From NCBI RefSeq assembly GCF_013375535.1, contig NZ_JABXJG010000001.1, forward strand, positions 3,266,001-3,330,000: a DNA stretch of 64,000 nucleotides, written 5' to 3'. The translations under genes were made by a program, and so were the position numbers. Source of the stretch: Sphingobium sp. 15-1. GTDB taxonomy: Bacteria > Pseudomonadota > Alphaproteobacteria > Sphingomonadales > Sphingomonadaceae. The stretch's first letter is position 1. Every line of letters starts with the position of its first letter. Under the pieces are notes generated by a model. The model had not been told where the DNA came from and ran no database searches. It was given only the letters and a program-made list of their open reading frames with translations. Below, piece after piece: positions 43,361-52,094 of the stretch.

Positions 43361-44349
43361 CAGGCCTCTCCCGAAATGATCCGGGCATAGGCGTCCGGAT
43401 CGACATTGCTGCCTGAAATCACCACCACGCTCGCGCCTTCCGCCGCTGGGGCCAGCCCCGCCAGCATCGCCGCCAGGGCCACCGCGCCGCCCGGTTCCAC
43501 CACCAGCTTCAACGCCGAAAAGGCGAAGCGCATGGCGTCGCGCACCGACGCGTCACTGACCGTCAGCCCGCCGGACAACAGTGCCCGGTTGATCGGGAAA
43601 GTAAGCTCCCCCGGCGAGGGCGACAGCAAGGCGTCGCAGATCGATCGCGCATCGGGCGACACGCTTTCCCGCATTCCGTTGGCCAGCGACCGCGCCGTAT
43701 CGTCGAACCCTTCCGGCTCGACCGCATAGATGGCGACATCGGGCCGTCGCGCCTTCACCGCGGTCGCGATCCCCGACACCATGCCGCCGCCGCCGCAATT
43801 GACCAGTATCTGGCCGACCTCCACGCCGAGTTCGGCCGCCTGCGCCATGATCTCCAGCCCGATCGTCCCTTGCCCCGCCATGATGAAGGGATCGTCGAAG
43901 GAGGGCACCAGCACCGCGCCGCGCTGGGCCGCCAGCGCCGTCGCGATGGCCTCCCGGCTTTCGGTGAAACGGTCATAGGGGACGATTTCCGCGCCCAGCG
44001 CCCGCGTATTGGCCGCCTTGATGGCGGGCGCGTCGGCGGGCATCACGATCGTCGCCGCGATCCCCAGCAGCCGCGCCGCAAAGGCCACCCCCTGCGCATG
44101 ATTGCCCGACGACCAGGCGACGACGCCCGCTCGCCGCTCCGCCGCGTTCAGTCGCGCCAGCCGGTTATAGGCGCCGCGGAACTTGAACGAACCGCTATGC
44201 TGCGCGCCCTCGAACTTCACCAGCACGCGGCGCCCGCAGCGATCGTTCAGCGCCGCATTCTCCAGCAGCGGCGTCAGGATCGCGGCGGGCGCGATGACCC
44301 GCGCCGCATCCTCGACATCGGCGGCGGCAATGGCGAAAATCTCGGTCAT
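43360..44349 (-). CDS. Threonine/serine dehydratase
   Basis: PLP-dependent enzyme of 329 residues, fold type II. The PLP lysine is in SGSFKFRGAYNRL (about residue 55), with SSGNHAQGVAFAA and the glycine loop NCGGGGMVSGIATAVKA. No C-terminal regulatory ACT domain, so it is of the short form, similar to serine racemase, threo-3-hydroxyaspartate dehydratase and catabolic threonine dehydratase; which of these cannot be told. Start ATG 44349. Directly upstream, the cobalamin riboswitch lies on the opposite strand. Confidence 0.88.
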   Translation of the reverse strand: MTEIFAIAAADVEDAARVIAPAAILTPLLENAALNDRCGRRVLVKFEGAQHSGSFKFRGAYNRLARLNAAERRAGVVAWSSGNHAQGVAFAARLLGIAATIVMPADAPAIKAANTRALGAEIVPYDRFTESREAIATALAAQRGAVLVPSFDDPFIMAGQGTIGLEIMAQAAELGVEVGQILVNCGGGGMVSGIATAVKARRPDVAIYAVEPEGFDDTARSLANGMRESVSPDARSICDALLSPSPGELTFPINRALLSGGLTVSDASVRDAMRFAFSALKLVVEPGGAVALAAMLAGLAPAAEGASVVVISGSNVDPDAYARIISGEA

Positions 44350-44816
44350 GCGGCTCCTCTTGGCATGGCGGCTGCTTTCCCTTATGGCGCGGGGCGCGGG
44401 CGGGGACAAACCCCGTGCGCAAAGAAGATCGCGCCGGTGCCCGGAAGGGCTGAAAACGGGAATGCGGTGCGGACGGGAAACCGTCTTATTCCGCGGCTGT
44501 CCCTGCAACTGTAAGCGGTGAGCGCGATGCACTTCGGTCGAACGACGGGGGTCGAACGACCGGCCACTGGACGACAAGTCCGGGAAGGCGTGCATCGCCG
44601 CATTGACCCGCGAGCCAGGAGACCTGCCGGCGCATGGTCGCTCTTGCCTTGGCCCAGGGAATGGCCATGGCACGGTGTTTCCGTCTGAGCGACGCAGCGG
44701 CGCAGGGCCGCATCGGTGCGGGGCAGGGCACTGGCGTCGACTTTCCCCGTTCCGACCGCATTTGCGCGGAAGCCCTGGGCCATGAAGTCGCAGCGACGCT
44801 CAGGGAAACAGATAGA
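44350..44816. other. Gap: dehydratase promoter side and btuB leader
   Basis: No gene supported. The cobalamin riboswitch fills about 44427-44640. The remaining 175 bases before btuB are GC-rich and open in the btuB frame, but the signal peptide of btuB begins at 44817. The leader has two long-range complementary pairs (see findings). Confidence 0.7.
44427..44640 (+). promoter_or_regulatory. Cobalamin (adenosylcobalamin) riboswitch
   Basis: Conserved parts in order: AAGGGCTGAAAACGGGAA (near 44444), GGCTGTCCCTGCAACTGTAA (near 44498), GCCACTGG, and the B12 box GAGCCAGGAGACCTGCCGGC at 44612-44631. It lies ahead of btuB. Binding of adenosylcobalamin would be expected to turn btuB off. Confidence 0.92.
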
Positions 44817-46631
44817 ATGTTGAAGACCACCGTCACTCTGGCCGCTCTGCTGGCGGCCGCGCCTGCATGGGCGGAGGATGAGATCATCGTCACCGCGCTC
44901 GGCATAGAGCAGCCCAGCGACGAAGTCGGCCAGGCCGTCACCGTCATCGACGCCGACACCATCCGCACCCGCCAGAGCGTCAGCGTGACCGATCTGCTGG
45001 CCACCACCCCGGGCATTCGGGTCAACCGCAGCGGAAGCCTGGGCGGCGTGACCGGTGTTTCGCTGCGCGGTGCGGAAACGACACAGACGCTGGTGCTGAT
45101 CGACGGGGTCAAGGTAAACGACACCAGCGGCATCGGTGACATGTATGATTTCGGCAATCTGCTGACCGGCAATATCCAGCGCATCGAAATATTGCGCGGC
45201 TCCAACTCGATCGTCTACGGTAGTCAGGCGATCGGTGGCGTCGTCAATGTCATGACCGGCGCGCCCGCCCAGGGTTTCGGCGGCAACGCCTCAGTTGATT
45301 ATGGCTATAGCGACACGCTGAACGCGAAGGCCGATATTTCGGGCGGCAGCGGCATCGCATCGGGTGGCGTCGGCCTTGCCTATTTCAGCACCGACGGCAT
45401 TTCCGCCGCCGCCAACGGCGCGGAAAAGGACGGTTACGAGAATATCGCCGCCAACGCCAAGCTGAAGCTCGATTTCAACGATGCGCTCAGCCTCGACCTG
45501 CGCGGCTATTATATCCACGCCGATCTGGATACCGACAATGGGGTGGTGGACAGTACCGTCGACAGCGCGAAATCGGACCAATATGTCGGCTATGCCGGGC
45601 TGAACCTGGCGCTGTTCGACGGCAGGCTGACCAACCGCGCGGCGGTGACCTGGTTCCGCATCGACCGCGACTATACATCGGCTTTTGGGCCTTATGGCTA
45701 TTCGGGCACCAATTTACGCTTCGAATATGAGGGCATCTATCAGCCGGTCGATCAAGCTAAGCTGGTCTTCGGCTATGAACATGAACGGCCGGACTATGAT
45801 TTCTCCGGCTTCGGATCGGTCGAAAGCCACAAGGCCGATATCGACAGCGTTTATGCGCTGGCGATCGTGAAGCCTCTGGCCGGCCTGTCGCTGACCGGCG
45901 GCGTGCGGCATGACGATCACAGCCAGTTCGGCGGGGCGACGACCTTTGGCGCCAACGTCAATTATACGCCCAATCATGGCATGACCAATATCCGCATGAG
46001 CTATGGTGAAGGATTCAAAGCGCCCTCGCTCTATCAGCTCTACGGCACTGATGTGGGCAATAGCGGCCTGCGTCCGGAACGGTCGAAAAGCTATGATATA
46101 GGTTTCGACCAGCGGCTGGATGGGGATCGGTTGTTGCTGTCCGTCACCGCTTTCCGCCGGGATACGAAGGACCAGATCAATTATGATTATTCGATTGGCC
46201 TCTATGGCGGGTACAATAATCTCGACCGCACCCGCGCCAAGGGGGTGGAGGCGATGCTGACGCTGAAGCCGGTCGATGCGCTGACGTTCACCGCCGCCTA
46301 CAGCTATGTCGACGCGCGCGACCGCGACACGGGCGCCCGCCTGCCGCGCCGCGCCGCCAATGCGGTCAGCGTTTCGGCGGATTATGTCTGGCCCTTCGGC
46401 CTGTCGACCGGCGCGACGCTGACCATGGTGGGCGACAGCTTCAACGATGCGACCAATATGGTGCGGCTGGACAGCTATGCGGTGGCGAACATCCGGGCGT
46501 CCTTCCCGATCCTGGAGAATCTGGAGATATACGGCCGCATCGACAATCTCACCGATGAGGAATACGCCACCGTCTATGGCTATGGCACCTATGGCCGCTC
46601 GGCCTTCGGCGGCGTGCGTGTCCGCTTCTGA
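44817..46631 (+). CDS. btuB: Vitamin B12 TonB-dependent receptor
   Basis: Outer-membrane cobalamin receptor of 604 residues. Signal peptide about 1-20, TonB box-like EIIVTALG, plug domain (about 30-145; VSLRGAETTQTLVLIDGVKVNDTSG, VYGSQAIGGVVNVMT), then a 22-strand barrel ending in the C-terminal Phe (VRF). The gene follows a cobalamin riboswitch and is near btuF and btuCD, which supports the substrate. I use ATG 44817, where the signal peptide begins. Convergent with btuF, 7 bp apart. Confidence 0.95.
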   Translation: MLKTTVTLAALLAAAPAWAEDEIIVTALGIEQPSDEVGQAVTVIDADTIRTRQSVSVTDLLATTPGIRVNRSGSLGGVTGVSLRGAETTQTLVLIDGVKVNDTSGIGDMYDFGNLLTGNIQRIEILRGSNSIVYGSQAIGGVVNVMTGAPAQGFGGNASVDYGYSDTLNAKADISGGSGIASGGVGLAYFSTDGISAAANGAEKDGYENIAANAKLKLDFNDALSLDLRGYYIHADLDTDNGVVDSTVDSAKSDQYVGYAGLNLALFDGRLTNRAAVTWFRIDRDYTSAFGPYGYSGTNLRFEYEGIYQPVDQAKLVFGYEHERPDYDFSGFGSVESHKADIDSVYALAIVKPLAGLSLTGGVRHDDHSQFGGATTFGANVNYTPNHGMTNIRMSYGEGFKAPSLYQLYGTDVGNSGLRPERSKSYDIGFDQRLDGDRLLLSVTAFRRDTKDQINYDYSIGLYGGYNNLDRTRAKGVEAMLTLKPVDALTFTAAYSYVDARDRDTGARLPRRAANAVSVSADYVWPFGLSTGATLTMVGDSFNDATNMVRLDSYAVANIRASFPILENLEIYGRIDNLTDEEYATVYGYGTYGRSAFGGVRVRF

Positions 46632-46638
46632 GAAAGGC

Positions 46639-47481
46639 TTACCGGCGTGGCGCGGGGTTCACCTGCGCCACGCCCTTCTGCGCGGCGCCGTCAAGCTGCG
46701 CCACGATGGACCGCGCCGCCTCGACATAAGCGGGGCCGCCGCACACCGTCCACGCCTGCGGCACGCGGATGCGCGGGATGGCGCGCAGGATGGGGTGGTG
46801 CAGCATTTCCGTCCCCTGGTCGACGACCGCCTCGCTGCCGCTCTCGACGATCAGCCAGTCCGGGCGGGCGGCGATCATTTCCTCCAGCGGGACCTGGGAC
46901 AAAGCGGGCCTGCCCAGCCTGGCCGCCAGATTGACCAGGCCCGCGCGTTTCATCAGGTCGTCGACCAGCGTGCCGGTGCCGGTCATATAGCCGCGCCGCT
47001 GATAATAAGCCGCCACGCCGCCGCGCCTGGGGCGGGGCAGGGCGGCAAGGTCGCGGTTCATGGCCTGGATCATCGCTTCGCCCCGTTCCGGATGGCCGAC
47101 CGCCGCCGCCACCTGCCGGATTTGATGGAGGATCATGGGGTAGCTGTCCGCGCTCGCCAGCCCCAAAGTCCGCCACTGTCCCGGAGGCGCGCCCACGACG
47201 CTGCCCCCCGAAGGAAAGCCGACCAGCAGATCGGGCCGGATCGCCAGCACTTCCTCGGCGGGCCGCCTGAGCGTCCTGAAGCGGCGCGCCTTGCCGACCG
47301 CCGCCGACAGTTCCGGATCATGGCCATAGGGGCTGAGCGCCGCGATCTGCCCCGGATCGGCCAGCGCCAGCACATATTGGTCGGCGCAGGTGTTGAGCGA
47401 CACGATCCGCTGGGGCGGAGCGGGCGCGGCGCCGGTCAGGGCGAAGGCGCAGAGCGTTGCGATGATTATTCTGCGCCGCAT
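46639..47481 (-). CDS. btuF: Cobalamin-binding periplasmic protein
   Basis: Periplasmic solute-binding protein of 280 residues, the class III (helical backbone) fold used by BtuF and siderophore-binding proteins. Signal peptide about 1-22, then RIVSLNTCADQYVLALADPGQIAALS, RRPAEEVLAIRPDLLVG, QVPLEEMIAARPDWLIVES. It hands cobalamin to BtuCD, whose genes are divergent from it. The substrate follows from the btuB and riboswitch neighbours; a siderophore cannot be excluded from sequence alone. Confidence 0.88.
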   Translation of the reverse strand: MRRRIIIATLCAFALTGAAPAPPQRIVSLNTCADQYVLALADPGQIAALSPYGHDPELSAAVGKARRFRTLRRPAEEVLAIRPDLLVGFPSGGSVVGAPPGQWRTLGLASADSYPMILHQIRQVAAAVGHPERGEAMIQAMNRDLAALPRPRRGGVAAYYQRRGYMTGTGTLVDDLMKRAGLVNLAARLGRPALSQVPLEEMIAARPDWLIVESGSEAVVDQGTEMLHHPILRAIPRIRVPQAWTVCGGPAYVEAARSIVAQLDGAAQKGVAQVNPAPRR

Positions 47482-47515
47482 CCTGCTGCTCCCGGATCGT
47501 GCCTCAATAAACTAC

Positions 47516-47607
47516 CGTGCTCCTGCGAAGGCACTCGAGTGAGACGAGTGGCTCACGAGAGCCCAGTCCAAACGCCCGAACTGGACTCCTGCCTTCGCAG
47601 GAGCACG
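47516..47607. repeat. Family A pair; left arm carries 25-nt insertion
   Basis: The left arm 47516-47569 is split by 25 bases at 47534-47558, matching the insertion at 13979-14003 in 23 of 25 (reversed). Right arm 47578-47607 is normal. Unusually it lies between divergent genes, btuF and btuC. Confidence 0.88.
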
Positions 47608-47654
47608 AAGCACTGGAGGAGACGCTGTAGCAAGCAACGAAGGACGCGCAAGTC

Positions 47655-48650
47655 ATGAGCGCGCGTCGCCACCCACTCCTCATACCCGTCCTGACCCTGC
47701 TGGCCCTGATCGCAGCCCTCGGCTCGCTCACGCTCGGCACCGTGCCGCTTTCCCCGGCGCGCATCCTCGCCGTCCTCACCGGCGGCGGCGATGAGGTGGC
47801 CCGCGCCATCCTCATTGACCTGCGGCTGCCGCGCATGCTGCTGGGCCTGATCGTTGGCGCGATGCTCGGCCTGTCGGGCGCGGCGCTTCAGGGCTATCTG
47901 CGCAACCCCCTGGCCGAACCATCGGTGCTGGGCGCGTCCAATGCCGCGGCCCTCGGCGCCGTCGGCGCGCTCTATTTCGGTCTGGCGCAGCTTCACCCGC
48001 TGGCCCTTCCCGCGCTGGCCATCTCCACCAGCCTGATCGGCATCGGCGCGCTGTTCCTGCTCGCCGGGCCTGCCGAAAGCCCGCTCACCCTGATCCTCGC
48101 CGGGATCGCCATCGCCACGCTGGCGGGGGCGGGGATCAGCCTGTCGCTGAACCTTTCCCCCAATCCTTTCGCCGCGATGGAGATTATGAGCTGGCTGATG
48201 GGCAGCCTCGAAAACCGCGCTTACAGCCATGTCTGGATCGCGCTGCCCTGCGTGACGGTCGGGGCGGCGCTGCTGATCGCGGACGGGCGCACGCTGGACG
48301 CGCTGACCTTGGGGGAGGACGGCGCGCAGGCGCTGGGCATCGATCTGCGCCAGGCGCGTCTGCGCCTGATGCTGGGCGTCGCCATCGGCGTGGGCGGCGC
48401 GGTGGCGGTGTCGGGGGCGATCGGCTTCGTCGGCCTGATCGTGCCGCATCTGGTGCGGCCGCTGACCGATCGCTCGCCCTCCGCCATATTGCTGCCTTCC
48501 ATGCTGGGCGGCGCGGTGCTGCTGACGTTGGCGGACATCGGCGTCCGGCTCATTCCCACCAGCAGCGAACTCAAACTGGGCGTGCTGACGGCGCTGCTCG
48601 GCGTGCCCGTCTTCCTGATCCACCTGATGCGAGAGCGGCGGTTATGGTGA
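47655..48650 (+). CDS. btuC: Cobalamin ABC transporter permease (FecCD family)
   Basis: Inner-membrane permease of 331 residues with about nine to ten helices. FecCD features: PRMLLGLIVGAMLGLSGAALQGYLRNPLAEPSVLG, AIGFVGLIVPHLVRPL near the C-terminal half, and the GVPVFLIHLMR end. It is homodimeric in BtuCD. It overlaps the ATPase gene by 7 bp. The role in cobalamin uptake is inferred from the btuB-btuF neighbourhood. Confidence 0.92.
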   Translation: MSARRHPLLIPVLTLLALIAALGSLTLGTVPLSPARILAVLTGGGDEVARAILIDLRLPRMLLGLIVGAMLGLSGAALQGYLRNPLAEPSVLGASNAAALGAVGALYFGLAQLHPLALPALAISTSLIGIGALFLLAGPAESPLTLILAGIAIATLAGAGISLSLNLSPNPFAAMEIMSWLMGSLENRAYSHVWIALPCVTVGAALLIADGRTLDALTLGEDGAQALGIDLRQARLRLMLGVAIGVGGAVAVSGAIGFVGLIVPHLVRPLTDRSPSAILLPSMLGGAVLLTLADIGVRLIPTSSELKLGVLTALLGVPVFLIHLMRERRLW

Positions 48651-49423
48651 CTATCCAGGCGCAGGGCCTGTCCGTCCGCCTCGGCCGTCATCCGGCGGTG
48701 AACGGCGTCGACCTTCATCTGGAGCCGGGGCAGCTCGTCGGCATCATCGGCCCCAATGGCGCGGGCAAGTCGACCCTGATCCGCGCCATGCTGGGCCTTG
48801 CGAAGCGGGACGGCGGCGCCGTGCTGATCGACGGCGCCGACAGCGCCCGCCTCAACCGGCGGGAGATCGCCCGGCGCATCGCCTATCTGCCCCAGGGGCA
48901 GAGCCTGCACTGGCCCTTGGCGGTCGAGCGGCTGGTGGCGCTGGGCCGGATGCCGCATCTGGGGCCATTGTCGCGCCTTTCCGCGGAGGATGAGGCGCAG
49001 ATCGACGCCGCCCTCGCCCGCGCCGACGTGCTGCATCTGAAGGGCAGGGTGGCGACCGAATTGTCAGGCGGCGAGCGCGCCCGCGTGCTGCTCGCCCGTG
49101 CATTGGCGGTCGGCGCGCCCGCGCTGATCGCGGACGAGCCTTTGGCGGCGCTCGATCCGGGGCATCAGATCGACGTGATGGACTTGCTCAAGGCGGAGGC
49201 GAGGGTCGGTTCGCTGGTCGTTACCGTGCTGCACGATCTTGGCATGGCGGCGCGCTATTGCGACCGGCTGGTGCTGATGGATCGCGGTTCGCTGGTGGCC
49301 GACGGCGCACCGCTGGAGGTGCTGACGGAGGATCGGCTCGCCGGCGTCTACGGCATTTCCGCTCGTATCGATGCACGGGGCGAGTGGCCGCTGATTTTGC
49401 CTGTCGGGAGGGTCAGGGGCTGA
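48644..49423 (+). CDS. btuD: Cobalamin ABC transporter ATPase
   Basis: ATP-binding subunit of 259 residues. Walker A GPNGAGKST (about residue 40), signature LSGGERARVLLARAL, Walker B ALIADEPLAALDP and a switch His in TVLHDLGMAA. It matches the FecE/BtuD group for iron-siderophore and B12 importers. Overlaps btuC by 7 bp (ATGGTGA). Convergent with the LpoA-like gene across a family E repeat. Confidence 0.93.
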   Translation: MVTIQAQGLSVRLGRHPAVNGVDLHLEPGQLVGIIGPNGAGKSTLIRAMLGLAKRDGGAVLIDGADSARLNRREIARRIAYLPQGQSLHWPLAVERLVALGRMPHLGPLSRLSAEDEAQIDAALARADVLHLKGRVATELSGGERARVLLARALAVGAPALIADEPLAALDPGHQIDVMDLLKAEARVGSLVVTVLHDLGMAARYCDRLVLMDRGSLVADGAPLEVLTEDRLAGVYGISARIDARGEWPLILPVGRVRG

Positions 49424-49433
49424 ATCTTTTCAC

Positions 49434-49524
49434 CGTCATCCCCGCGGAAGCGGGGATCCATCTCCCATAGGTCACCCCAGGCGGGGCGTTCAGGAGATGG
49501 GTTCCCGCCTTCGCGGGAACGACG
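49434..49524. repeat. Family E facing palindrome pair
   Basis: Left arm about 49434-49465 (CGTCATCCCCGCGGAAGCGG), right arm about 49493-49524 with GTTCCCGC/GCGGGAAC. At the convergent junction of btuD and the LpoA-like gene. Confidence 0.85.
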
Positions 49525-49551
49525 TGATGAAAGAGGGGGGAGGAGGCGCCC

Positions 49552-50754
49552 CTACTCCGCAAAGGCCCGGGGCGCGGGCGCCACCACCGTGAACGTACCC
49601 GCGCCGATCTCCGAAACCTCCAGCGCCCGTTCCGCAATCCCGTCGCGCCCAAAGCGGAACGCCCCGTCGATCCCGGCAAAGCCGCCCGGATCGCGCAGCC
49701 GCGCCGCCGGGAAGGTGGTGCCCGGCTTCCACTCGCGCGCGATCCGCACCGTCAGCAGCACCGAGTCATAGCCCAAAGCCGAAAGCCGGAACGGCGCATT
49801 GCCGTAGCGCGCCCGATATTTGGTCGCGAGCTGGCCGTAGAGGCCATCCGAAACGCTGGCGAACCAGGCGCCGCGCAGCGCCGGGCTGGACGCCAGGCCG
49901 CTGTCGGTGTTCCACAATTCCGTGCCCAGCAGCCGCGCCGTCGCGCCGCCATTCTTCCGCACGATCGGCGCGACCTGCATCGCCACCCGGCCGCTGTCCG
50001 CGATCAGCAGCGCGTCATAGCTGGAGGAAGCCTGCAATTTCTTCACCGCCGCCGTGATCGACGCCGGGGTCCGGTCGAAGGTCTGCATCGACACGACGGT
50101 CCCGCCGGCGCCCTCCACGGCGCGCAGCAGCGACGTTCCCGACCGCTCGCCATAAGTGCCCTTGGGCACCAGCGCGGCGAAATGCGACAGGCCCTTGCCC
50201 TTGGCGAACGCCACCACCCGCTCGATCGACTGATGGGGGTTGTAGCCCATGATGTAGACGCCGTTCCCGGCCACGCTGACATCGTTGGAGAAGCTGATGA
50301 CCGGCACGTTCGCCCGCGCGGCGATCGGCCCGACGATCCGCGCGTCCTCTGCCAGCAGCGGCCCCAGGATCAGCTTGTTGCCGTCCGCCAGCGCCTTGTT
50401 CGCCGCCGCCGCCGCGCCGCCGCCCGTGTCATAGGTGGTGATGCGCACCTTGTCGGCCTTGGTGTCGAGCAGCGCCAGCGTGGTCGCGTTGGCGATGGAC
50501 TGGCCGACGCCCGCATTGGGACCGCTCATCGGCACCAGCAGCGCGACGCGATGGCGCAGCGTGTCGGTGGGCAGGCCTTCGGTGACTTCCGGACCGGTCT
50601 GGGTCGGCCCACCGGGCTGCGCCGGACCGGGGCCCTTGGGCACGATCGATTGACAGGCGGCGACCAGCAAAGCCGTCGCGGCGAACAAAATCCGCCCGGC
50701 GCGTCGCATCGAAGCGAACAAGTCCGCTTGCCGGGGGGCATCCGTCTCTGTCAT
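49552..50754 (-). CDS. LpoA-like periplasmic binding lipoprotein
   Basis: Lipoprotein of 400 residues with a type I periplasmic binding fold, annotated in relatives as penicillin-binding protein activator or ABC substrate-binding protein. A 19-residue cytosolic lead and hydrophobic segment end in the lipobox VAAC, then a Pro/Gly linker, then the binding fold (about 65-395; VALLVPMSGPNAGVGQSIANATTLAL, PVISFSNDVSVAG). The ATG at 50754 has AAGGA upstream; the inner ATG at 50709 lacks one. It is divergent from rsmI, as lpoA is in E. coli. Confidence 0.87.
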   Translation of the reverse strand: MTETDAPRQADLFASMRRAGRILFAATALLVAACQSIVPKGPGPAQPGGPTQTGPEVTEGLPTDTLRHRVALLVPMSGPNAGVGQSIANATTLALLDTKADKVRITTYDTGGGAAAAANKALADGNKLILGPLLAEDARIVGPIAARANVPVISFSNDVSVAGNGVYIMGYNPHQSIERVVAFAKGKGLSHFAALVPKGTYGERSGTSLLRAVEGAGGTVVSMQTFDRTPASITAAVKKLQASSSYDALLIADSGRVAMQVAPIVRKNGGATARLLGTELWNTDSGLASSPALRGAWFASVSDGLYGQLATKYRARYGNAPFRLSALGYDSVLLTVRIAREWKPGTTFPAARLRDPGGFAGIDGAFRFGRDGIAERALEVSEIGAGTFTVVAPAPRAFAE

Positions 50755-50765
50755 CTGGCATCCTT

Positions 50766-51608
50766 ATGGAAACTGAACCTTCTAGGCTTGATGCCGGGCT
50801 TTACATCGTTGCGGGGCCGATCGGCAACCTTGGAGACCTAACCCCTCGCGCGGCCGAAGTCCTGCGGCTGGCCGATGTAATCGCCGTGGAAGATACACGG
50901 GTCAGCGCACGTCTGCTGCGCCATGCCGGGTCCGACCGGCCGATGGTCCCCTATCACGACCATAGCGCCGAAGGGGTGCGCTTGCGGCTCATCGAGCGGA
51001 TGGCGAGCGAATCGGTGGCGCTGCTGTCGGATGCGGGAACCCCGCTGATCTCCGATCCGGGCTACAAGCTGGTGCGCGACGCCCGCGCTGCCGGACGCAG
51101 GATCACGACGCTGCCCGGCCCCAGCGCCGCCATCGCCGCGCTCACCCTGTCGGGCCTGCCCACCGACCGCTTCCTGTTCATGGGTTTCCTGCCCTCCAAG
51201 CAGAAGGCGCGGGGCGATGCGCTGAGCGAAGTCGCCGCCCTGCGCGCCACGCTCGTATTCTACGAAAGCGGCCCGCGCCTGTCGGAGAGCCTCGCCGCCA
51301 TGGCCGAGCATCTGGGCGACCGCGAAGCCGCCGTCTCCCGCGAGATCAGCAAGGCGTTTGAGGAAACCGCCACCGGCACGCTGACGCAACTCTCCGCCCG
51401 CTATGCCGACGCCCCGCCCAAGGGGGAGATCGTCGTCACCGTCGGCCCGCCCGGCGAAGCGCCCCCCGCCAGCGCCGAAGATGCAGACGCGGCCTTGCTG
51501 GAGGCGATGGAACGCCTCCCCGTCTCCAAGGCGGCGGGGGAGGTGGCGAAGAAACTGGGCCTGGACCGCCGCGCCCTTTACGACCGCGCGCTGGAACTCA
51601 AGGCATGA
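50766..51608 (+). CDS. rsmI: 16S rRNA (cytidine1402-2'-O)-methyltransferase
   Basis: Cytosolic SAM-dependent enzyme of 280 residues that methylates the ribose of C1402 at the ribosomal P site. The tetrapyrrole-methylase fold is seen as LYIVAGPIGNLGDLTPRAAEVLR, VEDTRVSARLLRH, SDAGTPLISDPGYKLVRD and PGPSAAIAALTLSGLP. Its start lies 11 bp from the start of the divergent lipoprotein gene. Overlaps yraN by 4 bp. Confidence 0.96.
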   Translation: METEPSRLDAGLYIVAGPIGNLGDLTPRAAEVLRLADVIAVEDTRVSARLLRHAGSDRPMVPYHDHSAEGVRLRLIERMASESVALLSDAGTPLISDPGYKLVRDARAAGRRITTLPGPSAAIAALTLSGLPTDRFLFMGFLPSKQKARGDALSEVAALRATLVFYESGPRLSESLAAMAEHLGDREAAVSREISKAFEETATGTLTQLSARYADAPPKGEIVVTVGPPGEAPPASAEDADAALLEAMERLPVSKAAGEVAKKLGLDRRALYDRALELKA

Positions 51609-51958
51609 GACGCCAGGCCGCCGAAAAGCGCGGACGGCAGGCGGAGCGCATCGCCGGCTGGTGGCTGCGCCTGAAGGGCTGGCAGATCGTCGGCCGCCGG
51701 ATGCGCACGCCTGCGGGCGAGGTCGATCTGGTCGCCCGGCGCGGCGGGATGCTCGCCTTTGTCGAGGTCAAGGCCCGCGCCACCGGCGCCGATCTCGACC
51801 TCGCCATCGACGAACGGCGCCTTGCGCGGGTCGCGGCGGCGGCGGAAATCCTCTTCCATGACTTCGCAAAACCGGGCGACGACATGCGAATCGACGTGAT
51901 GCTCCTTGCGCCGGGCCGTCCGCCGCGCCATCTGGCCAATGTCTGGCATGGAGGGTAA
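51605..51958 (+). CDS. yraN: YraN family (UPF0102) nuclease-like protein
   Basis: Small protein of 117 residues with a Holliday-junction resolvase-like/restriction endonuclease fold: [55 protein letters not shown] (key residues E, D, E-x-K). The fold predicts nuclease activity, but none is established for the family. It overlaps rsmI by 4 bp (ATGA), the order conserved in many Proteobacteria. Confidence 0.92.
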   Translation: [117 protein letters not shown]

Positions 51959-51979
51959 GGCAAATGCGCCCTCCATTCC

Positions 51980-52077
51980 GTTCGGGCTGAGCGAAGTCGA
52001 AGCCCTCGCCTGAGCGTAAGCGAAGGCAACCACCTCGCTAACGCTCGGCGGAGCCCTTCGACTTCGCTCAGGGCGAA
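51980..52077. repeat. Family F facing palindrome pair
   Basis: Left arm about 51980-52005 (GTTCGGGCTGAGCGAAGTCG), right arm about 52052-52077 with CCCTTCGACTTCGCTCAGGG. Between yraN and gshB, which run in the same direction. Confidence 0.85.
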
Positions 52078-52094
52078 CGGAAGAAAGATTCTCA

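Noticed and set aside
44634..44816. An N-terminal extension of btuB from ATG 44634
   Set aside because: It would put 61 non-hydrophobic residues before a normal signal peptide and would overlap the end of the riboswitch.
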